From NCBI RefSeq assembly GCF_900492205.1, contig NZ_UEYQ01000031.1, positions 1 to 34,949 of the forward strand: 34,949 bases of DNA, read 5' to 3'. The DNA comes from Ciceribacter sp. T2.26MG-112.2 (GTDB taxonomy: Bacteria; Pseudomonadota; Alphaproteobacteria; Rhizobiales; Rhizobiaceae). The notes under the pieces were generated by a model that ran no database searches, was not told where the DNA came from, and worked only from the letters and a program-made list of their open reading frames with translations. The position numbers and the translations under genes were made by a program. Shown here one piece after another: positions 14,920 through 22,675 of the stretch (position 1 is the stretch's first letter; each line of letters starts with the position of its first letter).

Positions 14920-16632
14920 TCAGAACAGGAAGTAGCGCTGCGCCATCGGCAGCACGGTCGCCGGTTCGCAGGTCAAAAGCTCGCCGTCGGCGCGCACTTC
15001 GTAGGTTTCCGGGTCGACTTCCACATGCGGGGTGAGATCGTTGAGGATCATCGACTTCTTGGAAATGCCGCCGCGGGTGTTCTTCACCGCCACCAGCTGC
15101 TTGGCTACCCCGAGCTTGCCGGCGAGACCGGCATCGAGCGAGGCCTGGGAAACGAAGGTGACTGAAGAGTTGGTCCGCGCCTTGCCATAGGCGCCGAACA
15201 TCGGTCGGTAGTGCACAGGCTGCGGCGTCGGGATCGAGGCGTTCGGATCGCCCATCGGGGCTGCCGCAATCGAGCCGCCCAGGATCACCATGCTCGGCTT
15301 CACGCCGAAGAAGGCGGGATCCCAGATGACCAGGTCGGCGCGCTTGCCGATCTCGACCGAGCCGATCTCGTGCGAAAGTCCCTGGGCGATCGCCGGATTG
15401 ATCGTGTACTTGGCGATGTAGCGGCGGACGCGAAAATTGTCGTTGTCGCCGGTCTCCTGCGCCAGCCGCCCGCGCTGCCGCTTCATCTTGTCGGCCGTCT
15501 GCCAGGTGCGGATCGCCACTTCGCCGACCCGGCCCATGGCCTGGCTGTCCGACGAGATGATCGAGAAGGCGCCGATGTCGTGCAGGATGTCCTCCGCCGC
15601 GATCGTTTCCTTGCGGATGCGGCTCTCGGCAAAGGCGATGTCTTCCGGGATCGACGACGACAGGTGATGGCAGACCATCAGCATGTCGAGGTGCTCGGCG
15701 ATCGTATTGACCGTATAGGGCCGCGTCGGATTGGTCGATGACGGGATGACGTTCATCTGGCCGCAGATCTTGATGATATCAGGTGCATGGCCGCCGCCCG
15801 CACCTTCGGTGTGGAAGGCGTGGATGGTGCGGCCGCGGATCGCGCCGATCGAATCCTCGACGAAACCGCTCTCGTTCAGCGTATCGGTGTGGATCATCAC
15901 CTGCACGTCATACTGATCGGCAACCGTCAGGCAGCAATCGATGGCGGCCGGCGTGGTGCCCCAATCCTCGTGCAGCTTCAGCGACGACGCGCCGCCGAGG
16001 ATCATTTCCTCCAGCGCGCCGGGCAGCGAGGCGTTGCCCTTGCCGGCAAAGGCGAGGTTCATCGGGAAGGCGTCGGCCGCCTCGATCATCCGGGCGAGAT
16101 GCCAGGGACCGGGCGTGCAGGTCGTGGCGAGCGTGCCATGGGCCGGGCCCGTGCCGCCGCCGAGCATGGTGGTCAGCCCCGACATCAGCGCTTCCTCGAT
16201 CTGCTGCGGGCAGATGAAGTGGATGTGGCTGTCCATGCCGCCGGCGGTGACGATCTTACCTTCGCCGGCAATCACTTCCGTCCCCGGCCCGACGATGATG
16301 GTGACGCCCGGCTGGGTGTCCGGGTTGCCGGCCTTGCCGATCGCAACGATGCGGCCGTCCTTCAGCCCGATATCGGCCTTGACGATGCCCCAGTGGTCGA
16401 CGATCAGCGCATTGGTGATGACGGTGTCGACCGCCCCGTGGGCGCGCGTCACCTGGCTCTGGCCCATGCCGTCGCGGATGACCTTGCCGCCGCCGAACTT
16501 CACCTCGTCGCCATAGGTGGTGAAATCCTTCTCGACCTCGATGAACAGTTCGGTGTCGGCGAGCCGCACCTTGTCGCCGGTGGTCGGACCGAACATCGAG
16601 GCATAGGCCTTGCGGGACATCTTGTAGGGCAT
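14920..16632 (-). CDS. ureC: Urease alpha (catalytic) subunit UreC
   Basis: The 570-residue nickel amidohydrolase subunit that hydrolyses urea to ammonia and carbamate. All active-site residues are visible: H136 and H138 (MDSHIHF), the carbamylated lysine K219 (SLKLHEDWG), H248, H274, the flap C321-H322-H323 and D362 (SSDSQAMGR). Each is two residues later than in the Klebsiella numbering because of a slightly longer N-terminus. The start at 16632 has AAGGAG 10 nt upstream. It starts only 5 bp after the upstream GT29-like gene ends, so they are cotranscribed. In the alphaproteobacterial arrangement the three subunits are separate genes, here with small genes between them. Confidence 0.98.
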   Translation of the reverse strand: MPYKMSRKAYASMFGPTTGDKVRLADTELFIEVEKDFTTYGDEVKFGGGKVIRDGMGQSQVTRAHGAVDTVITNALIVDHWGIVKADIGLKDGRIVAIGKAGNPDTQPGVTIIVGPGTEVIAGEGKIVTAGGMDSHIHFICPQQIEEALMSGLTTMLGGGTGPAHGTLATTCTPGPWHLARMIEAADAFPMNLAFAGKGNASLPGALEEMILGGASSLKLHEDWGTTPAAIDCCLTVADQYDVQVMIHTDTLNESGFVEDSIGAIRGRTIHAFHTEGAGGGHAPDIIKICGQMNVIPSSTNPTRPYTVNTIAEHLDMLMVCHHLSSSIPEDIAFAESRIRKETIAAEDILHDIGAFSIISSDSQAMGRVGEVAIRTWQTADKMKRQRGRLAQETGDNDNFRVRRYIAKYTINPAIAQGLSHEIGSVEIGKRADLVIWDPAFFGVKPSMVILGGSIAAAPMGDPNASIPTPQPVHYRPMFGAYGKARTNSSVTFVSQASLDAGLAGKLGVAKQLVAVKNTRGGISKKSMILNDLTPHVEVDPETYEVRADGELLTCEPATVLPMAQRYFLF

Positions 16633-16637
16633 GACGA

Positions 16638-17291
16638 TCAGACTCCTTGGGAGGGGGAGGACGCAGTGTCTGGATTGAGCCGCACCAGCTTGCCGGAGGC
16701 AACATGGGCCTCGATCAGCTGGCGCTCGGCGGTAAACGGATGGCCGTCCCAGCCCTGGTGGCTGAAGCCGGCCAGAAAGATCTGGTCTCGGTCATGGCCG
16801 GGATCGGCCAGCACGTCGGCGAGGACCTGCGCCACGACGATCATGCCGCTGCTCGGCACCACGTAAGGTCCCGGCTCATAGGCCAGAAGCGCCTGGTCGA
16901 CCGCCTCGTGGACCTCGCGCGACAAGACGCGGTGCCGCTTGTCGCAGGCTTCGGCGGCTGCGGCGAAGCCGGCCGTGTAGTCGTCGCAGAAGTCGTCGAG
17001 TTCCGGATGGCTGACCAGCAGGGTCTGCCGCATCTGGCCGAACTTTTCCGGATCGCGCACCGACCAGATCTCCGAGCAGGCGCTGACCGGCGGGCTGTCC
17101 AGCCAGGCACCGGACAGCATGGCGCGGGCCGGCCGGCCGGTATTGCACACCGCCACGACGTCGGTGCGGCTGCCGGCGGCCCCGAAATTGCGGCACTCGT
17201 TGAAACGGATGACCCGGTCGGCGGCGTCGATCCTGGCCGCTGACCCTTCCGGTACATCTCCGTTTCCGACGATCATGATGCGCTGTCCCAT
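16638..17291 (-). CDS. Urease-operon accessory protein with sialyltransferase (GT29)-like motifs
   Basis: A 217-residue protein of the group usually annotated only as urease operon accessory protein. It carries features of GT29 sialyltransferases: an L-motif-like block IMIVGNG...IDAADRVIRFN...GSRTDVV at residues 5-46, and an S-motif-like block VVPSSGM (144-150) followed by a hydrophobic helix and FLAGFSHQGWDGHPFTAE (172-189), ending with a possible VS-type histidine and E189. No signal peptide or membrane anchor is seen, so it should be cytoplasmic. A GGAGAGAG site precedes the ATG and ureC follows 5 bp later. A role in urease maturation or in sugar transfer is not established. Confidence 0.75.
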   Translation of the reverse strand: MGQRIMIVGNGDVPEGSAARIDAADRVIRFNECRNFGAAGSRTDVVAVCNTGRPARAMLSGAWLDSPPVSACSEIWSVRDPEKFGQMRQTLLVSHPELDDFCDDYTAGFAAAAEACDKRHRVLSREVHEAVDQALLAYEPGPYVVPSSGMIVVAQVLADVLADPGHDRDQIFLAGFSHQGWDGHPFTAERQLIEAHVASGKLVRLNPDTASSPSQGV

Positions 17292-17304
17292 CTCTCTCCG
17301 ATCG

Positions 17305-17763
17305 TCAGTTGCCGAAGCCTTCGACGAGCGCCTTGAGCTCCGCCGTCCGCTTGCGCGTCAGCTCGGCAAGGCACAGCTCGACGATGGCCGGCTCGAGGGT
17401 GCCGCCGCGCACGGAGAAACCCTCGACCTCGCACTGGCCGTCACGATACTGGATCCAGGCGCGCTGTGCCTTGAGCAGGGCATCGACCGCCCCGCGCTGG
17501 TGGGCGTCCAGATTGGCATCCCATTCGGCGACGGCCTTCTTGGTCTCCGCCCACTGCGCGTTCAGCTTCTTGTCTTCCGCCGCATGCTCCTGCACGGCGC
17601 AGAGCGTCATGTCCGACTGGGTGACTGCATCTTCGCACTTGATGATCGGCTCGTCCTCCGCGGAGACGGGCGCGGACACTAGGCAAAGCGCCAGTGCGGC
17701 CAGCGCGCTTCGGCTCCATGCGGTAGATGTCATCGACGTCAGCAAACCACGGGCTCCCTTCAC
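17305..17763 (-). CDS. LprI/DUF1311-family secreted protein
   Basis: A protein of about 150 residues with an N-terminal signal peptide (hydrophobic core ALAALALCLVSA, cleavage near PVSA) and one LprI-type domain of roughly 100 residues. The domain has the family's cysteine pattern (C in IIKCEDA, TLCAVQ, GQCEV, ELCLAEL) and the W-x-x-Y-R-D-x-x-C segment (AWIQYRDGQC). LprI relatives are periplasmic and some inhibit lysozyme. I prefer the GTG at 17763 because it overlaps the GFA stop (GTGA) and has GGAG 7 nt upstream; the ATG at 17733 is the alternative and still keeps the signal peptide. It ends 14 bp before the GT29-like gene. Its role in a urease operon is unknown. Confidence 0.8.
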   Translation of the reverse strand: MKGARGLLTSMTSTAWSRSALAALALCLVSAPVSAEDEPIIKCEDAVTQSDMTLCAVQEHAAEDKKLNAQWAETKKAVAEWDANLDAHQRGAVDALLKAQRAWIQYRDGQCEVEGFSVRGGTLEPAIVELCLAELTRKRTAELKALVEGFGN

Positions 17764-18116
17764 AGCGATGCTCCGTCGAAGGCCTGCGACGGCAGCGCAC
17801 GCGCATCGACGCCGTCGAGGCAGTTGACGTTGACCGCGACCATTTCCTTGCCGTCCGGCGTCGTGCCGAGCGAAAAGCTCTGGATGCCACATGTCTTGCA
17901 GAAGAGATGATGGATGGCGTGCTTGTTGAACAGGTATTCGCCGAGATTGTCCTCGCCGGCATTCAGCTTGAACGCCTGCTTCGACGTGAAGGCGAGCACT
18001 GCCCCCAGGCGACGGCAACGCGAGCAGTTGCAGACGACCGTATGGCCAAGATCGACATCGATGTCGAAATCGACCGCGCCGCACTGGCAGCTGCCGTGAT
18101 AGTGCGCGATGGCCAT
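17760..18116 (-). CDS. GFA-family (glutathione-dependent formaldehyde-activating-like) zinc protein
   Basis: A 118-residue member of the GFA/CENP-V fold family. The zinc-binding cysteines are complete: C10-x-C12, C29-x-C31-x-x-C34 and C73-x-x-C76. The family is named after a formaldehyde-glutathione adduct enzyme, but many members have unknown activity, so no reaction is assigned. Its ATG shares one base with the ureB stop and its own stop overlaps the next gene, so it is translationally coupled within the urease operon. Confidence 0.88.
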   Translation of the reverse strand: MAIAHYHGSCQCGAVDFDIDVDLGHTVVCNCSRCRRLGAVLAFTSKQAFKLNAGEDNLGEYLFNKHAIHHLFCKTCGIQSFSLGTTPDGKEMVAVNVNCLDGVDARALPSQAFDGASL

Positions 18117-18421
18117 CAGAGCCTCCCCATGATCTTCTGTCGGAAACCATAGACCTCGCGCTTGCCGGCGAGCGGGATCAGCGTGACCTGACGCGTCTGG
18201 CCGGGTTCGAAACGCACGGCGGTTCCGGCCGGAATGTCGAGCCGCATGCCCCGCGCCGTGTCGCGATCGAAGGAAAGCCCGGCATTGGTCTCGAAGAAAT
18301 GATAATGGCTGCCGACCTGAACAGGGCGGTCGCCGGTGTTCGACACCTCGATCGTCACGGTCGGCTGACCGGCATTGAGTTCGATCTCGCCGTCTGCGGC
18401 GATGATTTCACCGGGGATCAT
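18116..18421 (-). CDS. ureB: Urease beta subunit UreB
   Basis: A 101-residue structural subunit with the standard start MIPGEII and the conserved segments VGSHYHFFE and RLDIPAGTAVRFEPG. It packs against UreA and UreC in the (ABC)3 enzyme. A GGGAGGGA ribosome binding site precedes the ATG. It lies between the DUF1272 gene (18 bp gap) and the GFA gene (1-nt overlap). Confidence 0.97.
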   Translation of the reverse strand: MIPGEIIAADGEIELNAGQPTVTIEVSNTGDRPVQVGSHYHFFETNAGLSFDRDTARGMRLDIPAGTAVRFEPGQTRQVTLIPLAGKREVYGFRQKIMGRL

Positions 18422-18439
18422 GGACAGTCCCTCCCTTGA

Positions 18440-18697
18440 TCAGGCGGCCTTGACGGGCTTGCAGCCCTCGGCCTTGAAGACGCGTATGGTCGACGCTGGA
18501 TTGTTTACGAGTTTCGCGGCCGGCCGGATCGGTCGTCGCACCAGTTCCCCGCCGCAGTTCGGGCAGACGCCGCCGAGCACGGTCGCCGCGCAGTCGCTGC
18601 AGAAGGTGCATTCGAAGCTGCAGATCAGCGCCTCGCCGCTTTCCGGCGGCAGGTCGCGGTTGCAGCATTCGCAGTTCGGTCGGAGTTCGAGCGCCAT
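18440..18697 (-). CDS. Small DUF1272 cysteine-rich protein
   Basis: An 85-residue protein with eight cysteines in its first 50 residues (C9, C11, C12, C26, C30, C33, C36, C45, C48 region) arranged as CxCC and CxxC pairs, ending in PNCGGELVRRP; this matches the DUF1272 zinc-ribbon-like family. It probably binds zinc, and nickel binding is an untested possibility given the context. A GAGGGGA site precedes the ATG. It sits between ureA (12-bp gap) and ureB in the same operon. Confidence 0.85.
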   Translation of the reverse strand: MALELRPNCECCNRDLPPESGEALICSFECTFCSDCAATVLGGVCPNCGGELVRRPIRPAAKLVNNPASTIRVFKAEGCKPVKAA

Positions 18698-18709
18698 CGC
18701 CGCGTCCCC

Positions 18710-19012
18710 TCAACGGATCGGTTCGTGGACGGTCACCAGCTTGGTGCCGTCGGGAAAGGTCGCTTCCACCTGCACGTCATGGATCATCTCGGCGATCCCC
18801 TCCATGACCTGGTCGCGGGTAATCACATGGGCACCTGCCTCCATCAGCTCGGCGACCGGACGTCCGTCGCGTGCGCCCTCGACGACGAAATCGCTGATCA
18901 GGGCGATGGCTTCCGGGTAGTTGAGCTTGACGCCCCGCTCCAGCCGGCGCCGCGCCACGATGGCCGCCATGGCGATCAGCAGTTTGTCTTTTTCCCTCGG
19001 GCTCAGGTTCAT
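18710..19012 (-). CDS. ureA: Urease gamma subunit UreA
   Basis: A 100-residue subunit beginning MNLSPREKDKLLI, with the conserved LNYPEAIALIS and VQVEATFPDGTKLVTVHEPI segments. It is full length for a stand-alone gamma subunit. GGAG precedes the start, 25 bp after ureD. Confidence 0.97.
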   Translation of the reverse strand: MNLSPREKDKLLIAMAAIVARRRLERGVKLNYPEAIALISDFVVEGARDGRPVAELMEAGAHVITRDQVMEGIAEMIHDVQVEATFPDGTKLVTVHEPIR

Positions 19013-19037
19013 GACCGCTCCACGTTTTTGATCACTG

Positions 19038-19856
19038 TCATAGATTCCAGACTTTCGGCACTGACGCCCCGCCGCGCAAGACGGAAATCACCGGGATCAG
19101 GCTTTTTCTCAAAGTGTACCCATCTTCGGCCGCAAGCCGGGCGACCAGTTTCCCTTTCCACTGGCTGGCGCCACCGGGGCTGTCGCCGAGCGAGGCGCGG
19201 ACCTTCGGCAGAAGCGCCTCGCACAGCGGTCCGGTGTAGAGCACGGTGGCAAAGGCGACCTTGCCGGCAAGCACGGCCGCCGAAGCCGTGAGGTCGGCGA
19301 TGTTTCCCTCCATGCGCAGGTCCTCGGCATGGATCAGCCGGCCGCCGCGGCGGATGCGCCAGCGGTCGCGCAAACTGCCGCGCGCCATGGCCTCGCCCAT
19401 CGCCTTGCGGCCGAGGAGGATCGCCTCGACGGCGACGAATTCGGCGCTCTCGTCCAGATCGACCTCAAGCCGGCGCGACAGTGCCGCATTGTCGAACAGA
19501 ATGGATTCCTGCGGCAGCCAGTGAACCGTGGCGCCGGCCGCAGCCTCGATGCGGGTGACGACCTCGGCTGTGCCGGCGGATGCCTTGTAGACCTTTTCGC
19601 AGGCCTGGGTCGTGGCGGTCAAAAACGTATCGGGGCCGGCGGAGAACGACCAGTCCAGCCGGTCCCCGCCGGTCAGCCCGCCGGCGGTGTTGATGATCAC
19701 CGCCTCCATTTCGGCGGTGAATGTCTCGGGTAGCCGGATCTTGGCTGCCCCTTCCTGGTAGAGCTCGGCGAGGCGCGTGCGCCCGCCGAGCGGCTTGGTC
19801 ACAAGCCTTCCGACGCCCCGGGCGCGCTGAGGTCTGATTGCACTGGCTGTCTGCAC
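19038..19856 (-). CDS. ureD: Urease accessory protein UreD
   Basis: A protein of about 272 residues that binds apo-urease and recruits UreF/UreG for nickel insertion. Conserved blocks are GRTRLAELYQEGAAKIRLP near the N-terminus, NTAGGLTGGDRL, TTQACEKVYK, and WLPQESILFDNAALSR. I place the start at the GTG at 19856 (AGGGA about 6 nt upstream); the ATG at 19970 would add 38 residues of unrelated, low-complexity sequence lying in another frame of the esterase gene. With this start it overlaps the esterase 3' end by 58 bp. It begins the urease part of the operon. Confidence 0.92.
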   Translation of the reverse strand: MQTASAIRPQRARGVGRLVTKPLGGRTRLAELYQEGAAKIRLPETFTAEMEAVIINTAGGLTGGDRLDWSFSAGPDTFLTATTQACEKVYKASAGTAEVVTRIEAAAGATVHWLPQESILFDNAALSRRLEVDLDESAEFVAVEAILLGRKAMGEAMARGSLRDRWRIRRGGRLIHAEDLRMEGNIADLTASAAVLAGKVAFATVLYTGPLCEALLPKVRASLGDSPGGASQWKGKLVARLAAEDGYTLRKSLIPVISVLRGGASVPKVWNL

Positions 19857-20947
19857 GCTGTTCCCTGCCCGCCTACTTTGTTCGTGGCGGTTGTTGTCGT
19901 GTCGGTGCAGGTTGCCTTGGCGCTCGACGCGGCCATCAGCTCCCCTCCCGCACTGCGAAAGAAGTCCCACATTCTGCCGGTCGCATCAACCTCCCGGATC
20001 GCGTCTTCCCCGGTCGAGGCAAGGCGGAAGCGGATATTTCTTCCCGGCCAGTCGTGGGTGGCATCGGCGATCACATAGGACATCACGCTGGCCCCGGCCC
20101 GGCAGCCGGGATAGGTCGTGACGGTCACGGCCTCGCCCTTGTCGGTGAGTGCGCGATCATCGCAACCGTTGAGCTCGGCCCAGCGCTTGACCGCGACCTC
20201 GCCGCCATATTGCCAATAGGGCTTGCCGCCGCCGGCAAATGGATTGACGTGATCCTTGAGGCCGGAAAAGGCGATGATCGAAACGGGCCGAGAAGGCTGG
20301 CAGCTGGTCTTGCGCGGCCGCCACACGCCATCCTCCTGCTCCGGATAGCCGGCGCGCAGACCCATGACGAAACCGGCGGCGGCGAAATCGCCGTGCCCGT
20401 CGCAGACATATTGCGACAGCATGCGCCCGCCGCCGGAATAGCCGGAGGCATAGATGCGGGCCGGATCGACACAGAAGGTTTCCTTCGCCGTCTCAACCGC
20501 GTCGCGAATGAAGTCGCCCTCGTCGAGGCCATTGCCGCGGCTAACGCCGGGCAGCGGATTGACCCCCGGCACGTTCCACGCATGGGTGCCCGGCACGCTG
20601 CCGTCGAGGCTGCCCTGGAGCGCCATGACGATGAAGCCTTCGCGCTCGGCCACCTCGTCCCAGTGGCTGCGGTTCATCTGCCCGTCCGGATGGCTGTTGG
20701 AGCCGTGAAAGTCGAAGACCAGCGGCAACTTGCGCTTTCCGTCATAGGCGGAAGGGATGAAATAGACCGCCGACCGTTCGATCCCGTCGGACTGGATGGA
20801 CAGATCGTGCCGGCCGGCCGGCAAGGCTTCGCCGCAGCCCGAGGCCGATGCGCCTTCCGCAAGACCAAGAAAGGAAAAGATCGCCGTCGCGAGCAGGCCA
20901 ACGGTTTTGCCGCCCCGCAGACGGTTCGGAACCGTGCTGGTTGTCAT
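19799..20947 (-). CDS. Secreted alpha/beta-hydrolase, PHB depolymerase/feruloyl-esterase (LpqC) type
   Basis: A 382-residue hydrolase. The signal peptide spans about 1-35 (ending GASASG). The fold landmarks are FDFHGSNSH (oxyanion region, 79-86), the nucleophile S171 in SGYSGGGRM, D232 in FSGLKDHVNPF and H298 in ATHDWPG, giving a complete Ser-Asp-His triad. The group acts on short-chain polyhydroxyalkanoates or feruloyl/acetyl esters; the substrate here is unknown. The ATG at 20947 has GAAGG 8 nt upstream. It sits between urtE and ureD and its 3' end overlaps ureD, so it is embedded in the urea region. The C-terminus after about residue 345 is Ser/Thr/Ala-rich and low in structure. Confidence 0.88.
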   Translation of the reverse strand: MTTSTVPNRLRGGKTVGLLATAIFSFLGLAEGASASGCGEALPAGRHDLSIQSDGIERSAVYFIPSAYDGKRKLPLVFDFHGSNSHPDGQMNRSHWDEVAEREGFIVMALQGSLDGSVPGTHAWNVPGVNPLPGVSRGNGLDEGDFIRDAVETAKETFCVDPARIYASGYSGGGRMLSQYVCDGHGDFAAAGFVMGLRAGYPEQEDGVWRPRKTSCQPSRPVSIIAFSGLKDHVNPFAGGGKPYWQYGGEVAVKRWAELNGCDDRALTDKGEAVTVTTYPGCRAGASVMSYVIADATHDWPGRNIRFRLASTGEDAIREVDATGRMWDFFRSAGGELMAASSAKATCTDTTTTATNKVGGQGTACRQPVQSDLSAPGASEGL

Positions 20948-21043
20948 GGCTATGCCTTCTGTTAGCAGATGCGTGTCCATACCACGCTGATCCCCAGCAT
21001 CAACCATATTTCACTAATAATTCATCAACCCTGCTTTGCAGGA

Positions 21044-21739
21044 TCATACAGTCAGGTGGCGGCGCGCCTCGGCCGTGTCCAGCGTTTCGGCCGCGCCCTC
21101 GTGAACGATTTCGCCACGATCCATGATGTAGACATGGTCGGCAAGCTCGCGGCAGAAATCGAGATATTGCTCGACCAGCAGGATCGCCATGCCGGTGGAA
21201 TCGCGCAGATATTGGATCGCCCGGCCGATATCCTTGATGATCGAAGGCTGGATGCCCTCGGTCGGCTCGTCGAGCACCAGGATCTTCGGCCGCGTCACCA
21301 TGGCCCGGCCGATGGCGAGCTGCTGCTGCTGCCCGCCCGACAGGTCGCCGCCGCGACGCGACAGCATGGTGTTGAGCACGGGAAAGAGGCTGAAGATCTC
21401 GTCCGGAATGACGCGTTCCTTGCGCGGCAGCGGCGCATAGCCAGTCTCGAGGTTTTCCTTGACGGTGAGCAGCGGGAAGATTTCCCGCCCCTGCGGCACA
21501 TAGCCGATGCCGGCCCGCGCCCGGTTGAACGGGGCCATGCCGTTGAGCGTCACGCCGTCAAAGGCGATCGTACCCGCCGAGACGCCATGCTGGCCGGTGA
21601 CGGCGCGCAGGAGCGACGACTTGCCGACGCCGTTTCGCCCCAGCACGCAGGTGATCTTGCCCATCTCCGCCTTGATGGAGACGCCCCTGAGCGCCTGGGC
21701 GGCGCCGTAGTGGAGGTTGATGTTGTCGACTGTCAGCAT
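21044..21739 (-). CDS. urtE: Urea ABC transporter ATP-binding protein UrtE
   Basis: A 231-residue ATPase of the LivF type. Walker A is GRNGVGKSS at 34-42, the signature LSGGQQQQ at about 133-140, Walker B ILVLDEP, and the conserved EGIQPSII after it. It pairs with UrtD to drive uptake through UrtB/UrtC. It is full length. A composite repeat separates it from urtD (178 bp), so the operon is not tightly packed here. Confidence 0.95.
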   Translation of the reverse strand: MLTVDNINLHYGAAQALRGVSIKAEMGKITCVLGRNGVGKSSLLRAVTGQHGVSAGTIAFDGVTLNGMAPFNRARAGIGYVPQGREIFPLLTVKENLETGYAPLPRKERVIPDEIFSLFPVLNTMLSRRGGDLSGGQQQQLAIGRAMVTRPKILVLDEPTEGIQPSIIKDIGRAIQYLRDSTGMAILLVEQYLDFCRELADHVYIMDRGEIVHEGAAETLDTAEARRHLTV

Positions 21740-21769
21740 GGGTTTATCCCCGAATGAACAAGCAAAAAG

Positions 21770-21898
21770 ACCCCCTCTGGCCTGCCGGCCATCTCCCCCA
21801 CAAGGGGGGGAGAGACCGGGCCGATAGCGTGTGCCCCAACACCCGAGACCGGCGGCGGAGACAGCCCCTCCCCCTTGTGGGGAGGGGTTGGGGAGGGG
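21770..21898 (+). repeat. Composite double-palindrome repeat, copy 2
   Basis: The element begins CCCCCTCTGGCCTGCCGGCC, continues CTCCCCCACAAGGGGGGG, and after a spacer ends GCCCCTCCCCCTTGTGGGG and AGGGGTTGGGGAGGGG. It is the plus-orientation equivalent of 1732-1863 and occupies most of the urtD-urtE spacer. Its spacer sequence differs from the other two copies. Confidence 0.85.
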
Positions 21899-21917
21899 AA
21901 AGCACGCCTGAGCATCC

Positions 21918-22670
21918 TCACCGCCCCAGATAATTCTCGATCACCTTCGGATCGGCCGAGACGAAATCGATCGACCCCTCCGCCAGAACCGAGCCTTCGG
22001 CAAGGCACGTCACCTTGACGCCGAGATCGCGGATGAAGCCCATGTCGTGTTCGACGACGACGACCGAACGGGTCCTGGCGATTTCCTTCAAGAGGATCGC
22101 CGTCTCCGCCGTCTCGGCATCGGTCATGCCGGCCACCGGCTCGTCGACCAGCAGAAGTTTCGGCTCCTGCGCGAGCAGCATGCCGATCTCCAGCCACTGT
22201 TTCTGGCCATGGGAAAGATTGGCGGCGAGATCCTGGGCGCGGGCGGTCAGCCGCACTGTTTCGAGGATTTCTTCGATGCGCAGCCTGTCCTCCGCCGTCA
22301 GCCGGTAGAACAGCGTGCCGAACACGCCGCGATCGCGGTTGAGCGCCAGTTCGAGATTGTCCCACACGGTATGGCTCTCGAATACGGTCGGCTTCTGGAA
22401 CTTGCGGCCGATGCCGAGCTGGGCGATCTCGGCCTCGTCCTTCTTGGTCAGGTCGACCTCGCCGTTGAAGAACACCTCGCCGCTATCGGGCCGGGTCTTG
22501 CCGGTGATGATGTCCATCATCGTCGTCTTGCCGGCGCCGTTCGGTCCGATGATGGCGCGCAGTTCGCCCGGCTCGACGACGAAGGACAGCGAATTCAGCG
22601 CCTTGAATCCGTCAAAGGAGACGGACACGCCGTCGAGATAAAGAATGCTCGTCGGTTTCCTGTCGCTCAT
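21918..22670 (-). CDS. urtD: Urea ABC transporter ATP-binding protein UrtD
   Basis: A 250-residue ATPase of the LivG type: Walker A GPNGAGKTT, Q-loop RKFQKPTVFE, signature LSHGQKQWLE, Walker B LLLVDEP with VAGMTD, and the switch histidine in VVEHDMGF. The ATG at 22670 is chosen because GGAG lies 8 nt upstream; the GTG at 22679, which overlaps the urtC stop, is the alternative and adds three residues. It is coupled to urtC. Confidence 0.95.
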   Translation of the reverse strand: MSDRKPTSILYLDGVSVSFDGFKALNSLSFVVEPGELRAIIGPNGAGKTTMMDIITGKTRPDSGEVFFNGEVDLTKKDEAEIAQLGIGRKFQKPTVFESHTVWDNLELALNRDRGVFGTLFYRLTAEDRLRIEEILETVRLTARAQDLAANLSHGQKQWLEIGMLLAQEPKLLLVDEPVAGMTDAETAETAILLKEIARTRSVVVVEHDMGFIRDLGVKVTCLAEGSVLAEGSIDFVSADPKVIENYLGR

Positions 22671-22675
22671 GGCCT

